A DNA stretch of 64,000 nt from Gynuella sunshinyii YC6258. Lineage in GTDB: Bacteria > Pseudomonadota > Gammaproteobacteria > Pseudomonadales > Natronospirillaceae. The stretch lies in NCBI RefSeq assembly GCF_000940805.1, contig NZ_CP007142.1:2828593-2892592 (forward strand). Reading direction: 5' to 3'. This document shows, one piece after another, positions 53,735 through 63,744 of this stretch. A program made the position numbers and the translations under genes. Every line of letters begins with the position of its first letter. Position 1 is the first letter of the stretch. The notes beneath the pieces were generated by a model. It did no database searches and was not told the origin of the DNA. It saw only the letters and a program-made list of their open reading frames with translations.

Positions 53735-54240
53735 GCAGTATTGCAGCACTTAATATTCCGGAAAGTTATTTTTCCAGAACGCTACCCGAAGAGGTGCAGA
53801 CCGTTCTGGATGGTATTCGATATGCGCATCCCGAGGTGAAGGAGGCTGCCTTGATCTCTGCGCTGAAACGCTGGCCAGAAGTGTTGGATATTCATATTTC
53901 CCTGTACAAGTTTTATTTCCGCTGTGGTCGTTACGCCGAGGCGGAATGGGGAGCCTGGAAGGCGTTGTCGATGGCGGCCAGGCAAGCCGGCATCAGTCAT
54001 AATTATCGTCGCCTGCATGTGCATTCCACCGACTGGAGCACCGCCAATGAACCTGCACGGCAGTTTTTATTCAGCCTGAAAGCGTTGGGGGTGATTCGTT
54101 TGCGCCGGCAAAAACTGGCCGATGCCCAACGGGTGTTGACCAAGTTGATGGAGTTGGATCCCAATGATGAAGTGGGTGGTGGCAGTTATTTCCAGATCGC
54201 TGAAAAGTTGATTGCAGTGTTATCGGAAATGGATGATTAA
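53731..54240 (+). CDS. Nif-operon helical-repeat (TPR-like) protein
   Basis: 169 residues from ATG 53731, overlapping the ferredoxin stop by 4 bp. Helix pairs such as HISLYKFYFRCGRYAEAEW and LRRQKLADAQRVLTKLMEL look like TPR units. It may be an assembly adaptor. Family name not known to me; the coupling puts it in the nif operon. Confidence 0.75.
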   Translation: MSSIAALNIPESYFSRTLPEEVQTVLDGIRYAHPEVKEAALISALKRWPEVLDIHISLYKFYFRCGRYAEAEWGAWKALSMAARQAGISHNYRRLHVHSTDWSTANEPARQFLFSLKALGVIRLRRQKLADAQRVLTKLMELDPNDEVGGGSYFQIAEKLIAVLSEMDD

Positions 54241-54780
54241 TGGCGCCGGAATTTTCTGAGTAGCATGATATTGGCATGGCTGATGCGTTGTGACGCATAC
54301 GGTGCATAGCGGCGCTAGAGATGTTGTGATGATGGTTTGGGTGTGATTCGGTTTGCGGTGAATAAAATCGTCATACCCTGCTGTTGTCTCAACGGAAGAT
54401 TGCATCATCTGCTGGTTGTGGTTTGTTGAGGTGGTGCTGTTTTTTTCAGATTAAATCCCAAAAATACATACTTCTTTAGTGCTGGTATTTCCAATTAATC
54501 CTTCTAATGTAATTCATATATCCCATTGATCTATGTTAAACCGGATGTTACCGGTTGCTCGGTTTTTTACCGGTATAGCAATGAGTTTTTCATCTATATT
54601 TGTAGTGTGTTATTGGTTTTTTGGATTTGGTTATCATGCATGATAAGAACCTGTGACATTTGTCGGTAACACCTCTGTCTGTTAAAAAATCTCCGTTGTC
54701 TGTTAAGGTGTTAAAGGATACATTGATTTTTACTCAGGGAGTGCCTGAGATCTCATAAATTCGTCAGAGGTTTCTTATTA
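54241..54780. other. Intergenic region after the nif operon
   Basis: About 540 bp without a convincing gene. AT-rich in the second half. No strong terminator was identified. Confidence 0.4.
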
Positions 54781-54963
54781 ACCTGTCAATTAAACAGATC
54801 GTCCTGATCTCTTTAATTGTCGCCCCGAGAAATCTGGCGGTGTTGCGAGAAACACCGAATCGTCGGACCACTTGATTTATCGGGGCTCGCATTGGCTATG
54901 GCCAATGGTGTGGTCCGACACCTCGGTGCATCCCTGCATCACACTATTAACCCGACATTATAC
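54781..54963 (+). repeat. Multi-hairpin dispersed repeat, copy 2
   Basis: Homologue of 16993-17158. Stems: GCCCCGA / TCGGGGC, GGTGTT / AACACC, CATTGG / CCAATG, CCGA-CACC-TCGG. An extra GTCGGACCAC pairs perfectly with the later GTGGTCCGAC. No ORF. Confidence 0.65.
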
Positions 54964-55255
54964 TTGCCGGATTAATAGATAACCGGCGATTGTTGGTATT
55001 GGTTGAGATCAGGGGGAACCTGACTATGACAAACCGTCCTGGAGTGTAGATGTGGTATCAGGGAGAAAAACAAACTCCCGGTTTTCCGCACTGAACTGTT
55101 TTATTCGCTGACACGTGATTGCCTGATGTATTGAATGTCTTCGTGTGTTGGGTGGGTGAAACGGTTTCTATTTTTCAGCGGCTCTGTGTATTGAAAATGA
55201 GCACTGTTGAACAGCCAGATCATCTTGATTAAATGACCTAAAACAAGAGTGCAAT
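54964..55255. other. Intergenic region before the MetE-like gene
   Basis: About 290 bp. No repeat, ORF or riboswitch consensus recognised. The likely promoter of the following gene lies here. Confidence 0.35.
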
Positions 55256-56332
55256 ATGAGTCTAATACCTACTGAGCATATCGGATCCATTCCCCGTCCG
55301 CGTGAGTTAATCGCGGCCTATCAAAAACAACAGGCTGGTGAGATCAGTGAAGAAGAGCTGGAAGCGTTGGCCACACAGGCGAGTATTGACACAATAAAGA
55401 AAATGGAAGAAACGGGTTCTTATTGTGTGGGTGACGGTGAGCAACGAAAATTCTCCGGCTTTGCATCCTATTGTCTGCACGGTGCCCATAATTTTGCTCC
55501 CGATGGCGCGGAGATATTGTTTTCTGACGGCCACAGCCGGGTATTGCCACGATTGACCAAAGGACCATTCAAATATCAGATAACCGCTGATATGTTCCTG
55601 GAAGATGCCATGAAACATACCGGGCTTCCGGTCAAGCAAGCGGTCATTGCCCCCTCGTTGCTCAGTCTGCTATACCCTAATACCCCGATTCCCGAGTACA
55701 GCCGTAATCGATTTCTTCAGGATATTATTCGCCAGCATCATCAGGAACTGGCGCGATGTCTGGAGCTGGGGGCGCACAAGGTGCAGATTGATTTTACGGA
55801 AGGCCGGTTATCTTTAAAGCTGGATCCATCGGGCGAACTGTTGACCGGTATGATCGATTTGATCAACACCGGACTGGAAAATTTTACCGACGCGCAACGG
55901 CGAAAAATTGGTTTACATACCTGCCCCGGAGCTGACCGGGATGCCACTCACAGTGCAGATGTTGATTATAAAGATCTGTTACCGACACTGTTTCGGGCCA
56001 ATGTGGGAAATTTTTATGTGGCGATGGCATCGGAAAAAGATCCCGAAAAAGTGCTGTTGCAGATTAAGTCTCTGATCAAACCTGATGTTCGGGTATTTAT
56101 TGGCGTTATCGATCCCATTGATCCGGTCGTTGAAACACCGGAGCAGGTCTGTGAGAGGGTGTTGAAGGCGGCCGAATATATTCCTTTGGATAACTTGGGT
56201 ACAACTGACGATTGTGGTTTTTCGCCTTTTGCCGATGACGATTCAACATCGCGCGATATTGCGTTTGCCAAGATTAAGGCCAGAGTGGAAGGTACTCGCA
56301 TGGCTGAAGAAATTCTGATTGCCAGAAAGTAA
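55256..56332 (+). CDS. Cobalamin-independent methionine synthase-like protein
   Basis: 358 residues corresponding to the C-terminal catalytic barrel of MetE. EHIGSIPRPRELIAAYQ at the start, then GLHTCPGADRDATHSADVDY with a zinc Cys, and GTTDDCGFSPFADD with the second. It lacks the MetE N-terminal half, like the short MetE-II methyltransferases of unclear methyl donor. It stands alone. Confidence 0.85.
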   Translation: MSLIPTEHIGSIPRPRELIAAYQKQQAGEISEEELEALATQASIDTIKKMEETGSYCVGDGEQRKFSGFASYCLHGAHNFAPDGAEILFSDGHSRVLPRLTKGPFKYQITADMFLEDAMKHTGLPVKQAVIAPSLLSLLYPNTPIPEYSRNRFLQDIIRQHHQELARCLELGAHKVQIDFTEGRLSLKLDPSGELLTGMIDLINTGLENFTDAQRRKIGLHTCPGADRDATHSADVDYKDLLPTLFRANVGNFYVAMASEKDPEKVLLQIKSLIKPDVRVFIGVIDPIDPVVETPEQVCERVLKAAEYIPLDNLGTTDDCGFSPFADDDSTSRDIAFAKIKARVEGTRMAEEILIARK

Positions 56333-56499
56333 ATTCCGAGTGGTTTAATAAATCTGTTCAAGCGTGAACCGCCGGTTTATTTAACAAACGATAGTGATGA
56401 CTTAATATGGCCAGCAGCTTTGTGAGCATTTACTGTTTAACCCGTCAGCATTTATGTCAGGTTAATAATGTGATTATGACCTGTTTTGGAGTTTCGTAA

Positions 56500-58605
56500 A
56501 TGTCTATGCAGCAGGACGATCTGCAATCACTTCGGGACCGGATCAAAGCGCTGGAAATGCAGGTATTGACGCTGGAAAACCAGAACCGGGAACTTCGGCA
56601 AAGTGAGCTGGCTCAGCAACTCAATGATGAAAAACTAAGTGAAATTCAGCGAATCGCGTCGATTTACAGTTGGGAAGTCAATGTTGTCAGCAGGCGTTTG
56701 AAATGCAGCGATATGTTGAAAAGCATATTGCATCCACCGTTATCTGAGTATTTAACCGTTGAGGATTTGTATCAGATCATCCACCCCGATGATGTTGAAC
56801 ATTATCGCAAACTATACGACGACTCCGTTGATGCTGAGAAACCTTTTGAACTGGAACACCGTATTATTCTTCAAAACGGCAGCGAACGTATTGTCAGGCA
56901 TTTCTGTAAGACCTTCTTTTTAAGTAATGGTATGCCCTTTAAATCGATGGGGCTGATGCAGGATGTCACCCAGCTCAAGAAAACAGAAGAACAACTCCGG
57001 CAGGCAATTATTGAAGCCGAAGCTGCCAATGAAGCCAAGTCCAGTTTTCTTGCCAATATGAGTCATGAAATCAGAACTCCGGTTAACGGTGTAATCGGTA
57101 TGACACATTTGTTGTTGGATAGTGCGTTGGATCAGGTGCAGCGTGATTACGTTGAAACCATTCGTCATTCGGGTGATGCGCTGTTGGCGGTCATTAATGA
57201 CGTTCTCGATTTTTCGAAAATTGAAGCAGGCAAAATGGAACTGGAGCAGTTTGATTTCGATCTCTGTTCCACCGTTGAGGATGCGTTGGAAATTCTCGCG
57301 GAAAGTGCCGCCAGAAAACATTTGGAAATTGCATACCTTGCAGAGCGGGGAGTGGAAACCTGGGTTCGGGGCGATCCTTCCCGGATACGCCAGATTCTGT
57401 TAAATCTTGTGGGCAATGCCATTAAATTTACCAATTCGGGCGAGGTTGTCGTCAAGCTGACCCGGAATGGTCAGGAGGGGGCGGAGGCTGATTTTATCCG
57501 GTTTGAAGTTATAGACTCAGGCATCGGCATTTCCGCCCGGGCTCAGACAAAGCTGTTTCAGGCGTTCAGCCAGGCAGATAGTTCCATTACCCGTAAACAC
57601 GGTGGCTCGGGATTGGGTTTGGTAATCTGCGACCGACTGGTGGCCCTGATGGATGGTGAGATTGGTCTAGACAGTACTCCCGGTAAAGGCAGTACATTCT
57701 GGTTTACCGCCAGGTTGCCTGCCAGTGTCGAGCGTCAGCAAACGTTGGCAGTAGACGCCATGAAGCCTGTGAAGGTTCTGTTTGTTTCCCAAAATAAACC
57801 GTTTTTGCAGTTGAGTGTCCGACAGTTAAAGAACTGGCAGTTTCAAGTGACGGCTGTGACAGAGGGTGAACAGGCGCTCATAGCGCTTCAAAAAGTTGAG
57901 CCGTGTTTTAATCTGGTGATTGCTGATACCCAACTTGAGGATATGGCGGGGGGGATGCTGGTTGAAAAGATTCGCGCGATTCCGGAAATATCGAAGACTC
58001 ATATTATTTTGTTACGCCAATTTGGCCAACGTACTCATCAACGCTATATGTCCAGTGTGGATATGTTCATGACCAAGCCGGTCCGATGGTCCAGGATGTA
58101 TCGTCATATTCTTTCGGTTTTCCGTCAGGATCATGGAAATCCTGTCAGTCATCAGCAGCATTCGTTGAATAATCATGCGGTTGCCTCCTTTCAGTTTCGG
58201 GTATTGCTGGTTGATGACAATATTGTTAATCAGAAAATTGCTGAGCATATGTTGCAACGGATTCACTGTCAGGCTGACATCGCTGAAAATGGCCGGGAGG
58301 CCTTGGAGATGCTTGAGAAGCAGAGATTTGATCTGATCCTGATGGATTGTCAAATGCCGGTGATGGATGGTTTGACTGCCACAGAGGTAATTCGTGCGAA
58401 TGAGCGCATGTCCGGTGAACATATCCCGATTGTCGCCATGACGGCCAATACCATGAAAGGGGATATGGAAAGATGTCTGAGTGTCGGCATGGATGACTAT
58501 ATCAGTAAGCCCGTCAGACTCCGGCAGTTATATGAGACTCTTTCCCGCTGGTTGCCGATCACTGATGCAGTCATGCTGGAAACCGATATCGAAGACAGCA
58601 TGTGA
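56500..58605 (+). CDS. Hybrid sensor histidine kinase (PAS-HisKA-HATPase-REC-REC)
   Basis: 701 residues, no membrane segment. N-terminal coiled coil (1-50), PAS fold with PAC (60-165), HisKA with SFLANMSHEIRTP and His189. HATPase follows with NLVGNAIKFTNSG, DSGIGIS and GSGLGLVI. The first receiver (about 425-545, LFVSQNKPFLQLSVRQL) lacks the phospho-Asp pocket and is degenerate. The second (565-690) has VLLVDDN, Asp616 in LMDCQMPVMDG and Lys670. A cytosolic signalling kinase; no cognate regulator is adjacent. Confidence 0.9.
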   Translation: MSMQQDDLQSLRDRIKALEMQVLTLENQNRELRQSELAQQLNDEKLSEIQRIASIYSWEVNVVSRRLKCSDMLKSILHPPLSEYLTVEDLYQIIHPDDVEHYRKLYDDSVDAEKPFELEHRIILQNGSERIVRHFCKTFFLSNGMPFKSMGLMQDVTQLKKTEEQLRQAIIEAEAANEAKSSFLANMSHEIRTPVNGVIGMTHLLLDSALDQVQRDYVETIRHSGDALLAVINDVLDFSKIEAGKMELEQFDFDLCSTVEDALEILAESAARKHLEIAYLAERGVETWVRGDPSRIRQILLNLVGNAIKFTNSGEVVVKLTRNGQEGAEADFIRFEVIDSGIGISARAQTKLFQAFSQADSSITRKHGGSGLGLVICDRLVALMDGEIGLDSTPGKGSTFWFTARLPASVERQQTLAVDAMKPVKVLFVSQNKPFLQLSVRQLKNWQFQVTAVTEGEQALIALQKVEPCFNLVIADTQLEDMAGGMLVEKIRAIPEISKTHIILLRQFGQRTHQRYMSSVDMFMTKPVRWSRMYRHILSVFRQDHGNPVSHQQHSLNNHAVASFQFRVLLVDDNIVNQKIAEHMLQRIHCQADIAENGREALEMLEKQRFDLILMDCQMPVMDGLTATEVIRANERMSGEHIPIVAMTANTMKGDMERCLSVGMDDYISKPVRLRQLYETLSRWLPITDAVMLETDIEDSM

Positions 58606-59211
58606 TCTGAAACAAGGGTAGCCTGTTTCAATGGTCTTGTTTGTATTTAATGATATTTTCCGTATATATGATGTCGATCAGAAGAATTATTTTTAAAATA
58701 AAAGCTTGCACTGTTGCAAAACGGACTTTTGACCGGTCATTGTTCCACAGGATTACATTTCATTGCCTGACGGCCTCAGGTGGCTGTTTTTTGACGCCTC
58801 AAATGCCTCGTTCAAACGTAAAAGCGACTTCCTGAAAACAAACCTTCACAAAGCAAAATACCGCTGAAAATCAGTGTTTTATCAGATTCTTAAGGATTTT
58901 TTGAAAGCTGACTTTTGTCGTCATAAGACGACATTCACAGTCAGTTTTCATGGTAATTATTTGGAGCCGAAACACGCCAAAAAGATGACTGTTTCACGTT
59001 TTGATTTGATTTCCATGCGAACCTGTTTGGAATGATAACGAGGTCTCATTCGCGACATGGATTGCCATCGTCGCAGCCATTAATCTTATGCACATGTTAA
59101 GGAGCGAGTGTTAACAGTTTAAATCAAGCCGTACTGAGAAACGCCCGAATAAGGTCATTCGAAAAAATTTAATTTTTTATTCGTCCAACTCAACAAAGTG
59201 CGAGCCAAATC
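58606..59211. other. Intergenic region
   Basis: About 600 bp. A small hairpin GTCGTC / GACGAC lies near 58917-58933 and an AATTTAATTTTTTATTCG-like AT tract precedes the lipoprotein gene. No gene seen. Confidence 0.35.
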
Positions 59212-59852
59212 ATGAACACATTTACCAACACTGTTAAAACTTTCCTCTTCTCTTCTATCGTTATTTCTGTGGTATCGGGCTGTCAGGTGGAAATCACCAC
59301 CACTGAGGTACGCTCACTGGCACTGGAGATGTCTCTTATGACCAGAATGACGGCACCGATAATGGCTCAGTTTCCAATAATGACTATGATAACGATGGTG
59401 TTCTGAATGATGTGGACGCCTTCCCGAATGACCCATCTGAGTATGTCGATACCGATAATGATGGTTTAGGCAATAACGCAGATGCCGATGATGATGGTGA
59501 CGGTTTCAGCGACAGTGATGAAGCCTATGCCGGTACCGATCCGCTGGACAATGGTGATTATCCAATGATGAACACAGCCAGAAGCGTGGAAGTCAGCTGG
59601 GAAACACCCACCTCACGTGAAGATGGCAGCAGTCTGTATGCTTACGAAATTCAGGGTTACGAAGTGAAATACCGTAACGTGAACGATGGTGAATACAGCT
59701 CAGTGTTGCTGACACTGGATCCCAGCGAACTGATTACATCGACGACATTGGATCTGAATAGCGCCGGCACCTATGAATTCACGGTTGCGGTTTATGATGT
59801 GAACGGTTTGTACAGTGACTTCAGCCAACCTGTACAGGTAAGCATTCAATAG
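59212..59852 (+). pseudogene. Calcium-repeat lipoprotein split by a frameshift
   Basis: ATG 59212 gives a lipoprotein signal (VVSGC, Cys24) and runs into a wrong frame. From 59307, immediately after a TGA, another frame reads SYDQNDGTDNGSVSNNDYDN, then DTDNDGLGNNADADDDGDGF, the Asp-rich thrombospondin-type-3 calcium repeats. A fibronectin-III-like domain ends at 59852. One small indel between 59284 and 59306 would join them. As given it can yield only the short peptide. Confidence 0.7.
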
Positions 59853-59881
59853 TCACACAATCCCCGTTATTGATTTATTAA

Positions 59882-59911
59882 GACTCCCCACAATGTGGGG
59901 AGTTTTTTTTG
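59882..59911 (+). terminator. Rho-independent terminator
   Basis: ACTCCCCACA / TGTGGGGAGT followed by eight T. Strong terminator after the lipoprotein. Confidence 0.88.
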
Positions 59912-60028
59912 GCCACTTCGATTACCAGGCAAACTGTTACATCAGTTTATTTGCGCACTCTTCAAATCAACGAATGACACTTCGTTATTTCAACTGATAC
60001 ACGGAAAACATACCGTTCAATAAAGTGT

Positions 60029-60739
60029 TTATGTTAACCAGTTTCTGAAGGCCTGAGATATTTCCTGTGGTGATTCGATCGTCGACATGTGGCCACAGTT
60101 GGCCAGTGCAATCAGGTGGGAGTCGGGGAGGCAGGCTGCCATTTCCTGATGTTGTGCGACCGGGCTCCAGCGATCTGCTTCGCCGCAGATGAGTAGTGTT
60201 GGTATAGTGATTTGCGACAGTAATGGCTGGGCATCGGGACGATTCAGCAATGCGGTGATTTGCTTCTGAAAGTCTTGCACTGAATATCGGCAGACCATTT
60301 GTTTCAGGCTGGTCATCAAGGTTTCATTTTGCTGTCCGGCGGGACCCACCATCGGCGGTAGCCAGGTATCGGCAACCGCGCTCATGCCCTGTTCTGCCGC
60401 CAGTGTCAGTAATTGCTGCCGACCAGCAGTTTCCTTTTCCTTTCGGGGATGCATACCGCTATTGAGCAGGGCCATTTTGTAGATTCGTTGAGGTGCCAGT
60501 CGATAAGCTTCCAGCGCTACTCGCCCGCCCATGGAATGACCGGCAACACAAATGGTGCCTGTCGTCGTTGCCAGCAGGTGCTCTGCCATGGTGGTAATAG
60601 AGTCAAACCCCCGGAAATTCAGAATGGAGATTGTGGCAATATCATGAAGAGAATCGGCAATATCCTGCCAGACAAGTTCATCGCTCAGTAATCCACACAG
60701 CAACACAAGCGAAGGTTTGGGGGTAGGTGAGGTCGTCAA
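60029..60739 (-). CDS. Alpha/beta hydrolase
   Basis: 236 residues. Nucleophile elbow GHSMGG (CVAGHSMGGRVALEAYRLAP), acid in LLICGEADRWSP, and His in NCGHMSTIESP. Soluble esterase-like or C-C hydrolase of unknown substrate. Single-gene unit. Confidence 0.85.
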   Translation of the reverse strand: MTTSPTPKPSLVLLCGLLSDELVWQDIADSLHDIATISILNFRGFDSITTMAEHLLATTTGTICVAGHSMGGRVALEAYRLAPQRIYKMALLNSGMHPRKEKETAGRQQLLTLAAEQGMSAVADTWLPPMVGPAGQQNETLMTSLKQMVCRYSVQDFQKQITALLNRPDAQPLLSQITIPTLLICGEADRWSPVAQHQEMAACLPDSHLIALANCGHMSTIESPQEISQAFRNWLT

Positions 60740-61256
60740 AGAGTAATCCTCCAGTTAAAAACGTGTGGTTTTGGGGAAAAACCCCTGATATTAAAGGGTT
60801 AATGCGCATGATATCAGAATAATATCAAACTACTTGACATTATGCTGCTCAAATGAAAATAATCCCCTCCAGTACATGATTCGCTCAGACGTGGTGTCTG
60901 GCGTTTTGATCAACGTTTTCAAGGCATTCCTGATAGGTGTTGGCTTATTGGGTCAGATATTTGAAAAAGGTGAGGGTATACGGTTTCTGTTTACAAAAAT
61001 AATTACTAACAGAGTGTATGAATACGGTCGGTGGATATTCCTCACAGTGGTCGCCGTATCAGTTAGGTACAGCAATTTTCCGTTTTTATGGTGATCCCCC
61101 GGATGGTACGACGGCGCGGAAGGTGCGCTCCATCGGTGAACGTTTGATGCGGACAATAATGCGTCTGGTCTGGGAGCCATGTATTACCCGTTGAGTCACA
61201 ATCAAGCACGGGCGATAAACCGACAAGTTTAATGATAAGTCAACCGAGGTCATGAA
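60740..61256. other. Intergenic region between divergent genes
   Basis: About 500 bp. A small AT-rich ORF (60834-61094) looks spurious: no ribosome site and no conservation known. Promoters for the hydrolase and the acyl-CoA ligase should be here. Confidence 0.35.
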
Positions 61257-62771
61257 ATGTTTATAGCACCAGCAGATTCAATTGCCCTGTTTGCAAAGGC
61301 AAAGCCTGAAAAAATTGCCGCAAGAGATCTGGTTACCGGTGAAAGCTGGAACTATGTCGAGTTCGACGATGCAATTGGTCGCCTTGCGAGTTATTTGCTG
61401 GAAGTGGGTGGACGGCCGGGAGATCGTGTGGTTGTGGCGTCCCGTAACAGTGTTCGTATGGTCATGTTGCATCTTGCCTGTTCGCGTGCCGGGCTTGTTT
61501 TTGCACCGCTGAACTGGCGTTTGTCTGTTGCTGAGATTACGGTATTGCTTGAACTTGCTGAGCCCTGGATGTTGTTGGCGGATCCGGCTTCTGAGGCGTT
61601 GTTTGCGGGTCGTGAGGATGTGCAATATTTGCATGAATTTGTGATGACCAGTGCTGACAGCAAACCGCTGCAGCAGACTGCCCGCGACATGAATCGCCCG
61701 AGTTTACTGCTATTTACTTCTGGTACTACCAGTAAGCCGAAAGGGGTGTTACTGACCGAAAAGAACCTGGTTATGACGGGTATTAATTTTGGTATGTTGA
61801 CGGCTGTTGGCGATTCCAGTTGCTTTTTGTGTGAAGCACCGATGTTCCATGTCATTGGTATTGTGACCAATATCCGTTCGGTGATACAGCAGGGAGGAAC
61901 CATTGTGGTTTCCGATGGTTTTAAGCCGGTGAGGACTTTGGAGTGGTTTGCCGATCCTGATCTGGGCATTACCCATTACATCGGAGTACCGCAAATGGTC
62001 GAGAGTTTTCGCCAGCAACCGGAATTTACTCCGACGGCGTTAAAATCGCTGACAGCACTGGTGACCGGTGGTGCACCTCATAAGCGTTCTGACATTCTGG
62101 CCTGGCTGGAAGATGGCATTCCGGTGGTGAGTGGATTTGGTATGAGTGAGGCCGGTACGATTTTTGGCATGCCACCGGATTTGAGTGTTATCCGCAAAAA
62201 AGCGGGTTCTATAGGTTTGACGGTGCCTTGGCTGGATGTACAGATCATGGATGGTAATGGCCAACCCTGTGCGGTTAATCAGGAGGGAGAGTTGTGGATT
62301 CGTGGCGAAAATGTCATGCCTTATTACTACAACAATCCTGAGGCTACCAGCGCCGCCATTACTGAAGATGGCTGGTTCAGAACCGGCGATATTGTACGTT
62401 GCGATGAAGACGGTTTCTTCTGGGCGATGGATCGTAAAAAGGATATGTATATCTCTGGAGGTGAGAATATTTATCCGGCTGAAATTGAGGCGGTGCTGAT
62501 TGAATATCCCGATATTCGTGAGGTCGCGGTATTTGGCATACCTGACGAGAAATGGGGCGAGGTCGGTTGTGTGGTTGCGGTGCCGGTTAATCCTGATGAG
62601 TTTGATGAAAACAAGATGCTGGAGTTTCTATCCACCCGGCTGGCGCGTTACAAGATACCTAAAAAAGTGATTGTTGCTGAACAGCTTCCAAGAACATCAA
62701 CCGGCAAGTTGCAAAAGGCGATATTAAAATCGGATATCGCCAGCATTGATCAGCACATGACAGGTTATTAA
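61257..62771 (+). CDS. Acyl-CoA synthetase (AMP-forming)
   Basis: 504 residues of the ANL superfamily. P-loop LLLFTSGTTSKPKGV near residue 150, then VVSGFGMSEAG, GWFRTGDIVRC, MYISGGENIYPAEIE and PRTSTGKLQKAIL with the C-terminal catalytic Lys. It activates a carboxylic acid to its CoA thioester via an acyl-AMP. Chain-length preference cannot be read. ATG 61257 follows GAGGTCATGAA-type upstream sequence. Confidence 0.9.
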   Translation: MFIAPADSIALFAKAKPEKIAARDLVTGESWNYVEFDDAIGRLASYLLEVGGRPGDRVVVASRNSVRMVMLHLACSRAGLVFAPLNWRLSVAEITVLLELAEPWMLLADPASEALFAGREDVQYLHEFVMTSADSKPLQQTARDMNRPSLLLFTSGTTSKPKGVLLTEKNLVMTGINFGMLTAVGDSSCFLCEAPMFHVIGIVTNIRSVIQQGGTIVVSDGFKPVRTLEWFADPDLGITHYIGVPQMVESFRQQPEFTPTALKSLTALVTGGAPHKRSDILAWLEDGIPVVSGFGMSEAGTIFGMPPDLSVIRKKAGSIGLTVPWLDVQIMDGNGQPCAVNQEGELWIRGENVMPYYYNNPEATSAAITEDGWFRTGDIVRCDEDGFFWAMDRKKDMYISGGENIYPAEIEAVLIEYPDIREVAVFGIPDEKWGEVGCVVAVPVNPDEFDENKMLEFLSTRLARYKIPKKVIVAEQLPRTSTGKLQKAILKSDIASIDQHMTGY

Positions 62772-62928
62772 TAAGCCGTTGAGTCAATGTGCGGCTGAGA
62801 CTGTTGGCAGGGATTGTTGCTTTGTGGTTTTTAACTCTGCCTGTTGCCCCTGGTTGCGGATATGGGGCGGCTTCGGTCTCTGGAGAGTCAGGAAACCTCT
62901 TAATAATGTCAGCGACGCAGATCGTTAT

Positions 62929-63744
62929 TCAAAGAATCCTTAAGTCCTTGTGTGTGCGAATAACTGCGTCCGCCGCGGCAGCCACCACTTTCCAGTCTCC
63001 TTCCGGGTGGGTGATATTGACGGTACGGAGATTAAAAACGTCCCCAAGGTGTTCAGGAGTGATGGCTCTATGAGTCGGCAGGTCGTAGCGAATCCTGCCA
63101 TTCTTCAGCATGATGATGCGGTCACAGTATTGTGATGCCAGATTAATGTCATGAACAATCGTAATGACGGCAATATTCTGTTTTGTGAGTTTGCTTAACA
63201 GTTGAAACACGGCATGCTGATGTGCCGGATCCAGACTGGCGGTGCATTCATCCAGGAACAGATAGCGGTGTGAAGACTCGCTGCTGAGCAGTTGGTTCAA
63301 CACTCTGGCCAGTTGTACGCGCTGTTTCTCACCACCTGAAAGCGTTGGAAAAGCCTGTTCTGCAAAGTTCTCGGTATCGGTCATTGCCATGCATTGCAGA
63401 GCTTGCTGGTGTTCCTGTCTGCGGGAGGCTTGAGCATAAGGTGTACGCCCCATGGCAACCACTTCCCAGGCGGAAAAAGGGAAGTTCATGGGGCTGTGTT
63501 GTGGCATCACCGCCCGAGTGCGCGCCAATTGTTTGCGACTGAAGTCATCAATATTGATGTCATGATAACAAACATGACCCCTGGTCGCGGGCTGATCACC
63601 GCATAGCACTGACAACAGCGATGTTTTACCGGCACCATTGGCGCCCATGATGGCGGTCAGTTCACCTTCATGAAGTTGAACGGATACATTTTCCAGAATT
63701 GGCTTGCCGTGAATATGCAGTGTCAGATCTCGCGCATCAATCAA
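62929..63744 (-). CDS. hmuV: Heme ABC transporter ATP-binding protein HmuV
   Basis: 271 residues. Walker A GANGAGKTS, signature LSGGEKQRVQLAR, Walker B YLFLDECTASLD (Cys in place of Pro), then HDINLASQYC. The length and the PQHSPMNFPFSAWEVVAMGR block fit HmuV-type heme importers. It overlaps the upstream permease gene by 8 bp. Confidence 0.88.
   Translation of the reverse strand: MIDARDLTLHIHGKPILENVSVQLHEGELTAIMGANGAGKTSLLSVLCGDQPATRGHVCYHDINIDDFSRKQLARTRAVMPQHSPMNFPFSAWEVVAMGRTPYAQASRRQEHQQALQCMAMTDTENFAEQAFPTLSGGEKQRVQLARVLNQLLSSESSHRYLFLDECTASLDPAHQHAVFQLLSKLTKQNIAVITIVHDINLASQYCDRIIMLKNGRIRYDLPTHRAITPEHLGDVFNLRTVNITHPEGDWKVVAAAADAVIRTHKDLRIL

Noticed and set aside
54964-55255. Possible SAM or cobalamin riboswitch before the MetE-like gene
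   Set aside because: No riboswitch consensus blocks could be found; only the separate multi-hairpin repeat lies upstream.
60834-61094. 86-codon hydrophobic frame
   Set aside because: No ribosome site, rare composition and no recognisable features; probably intergenic.
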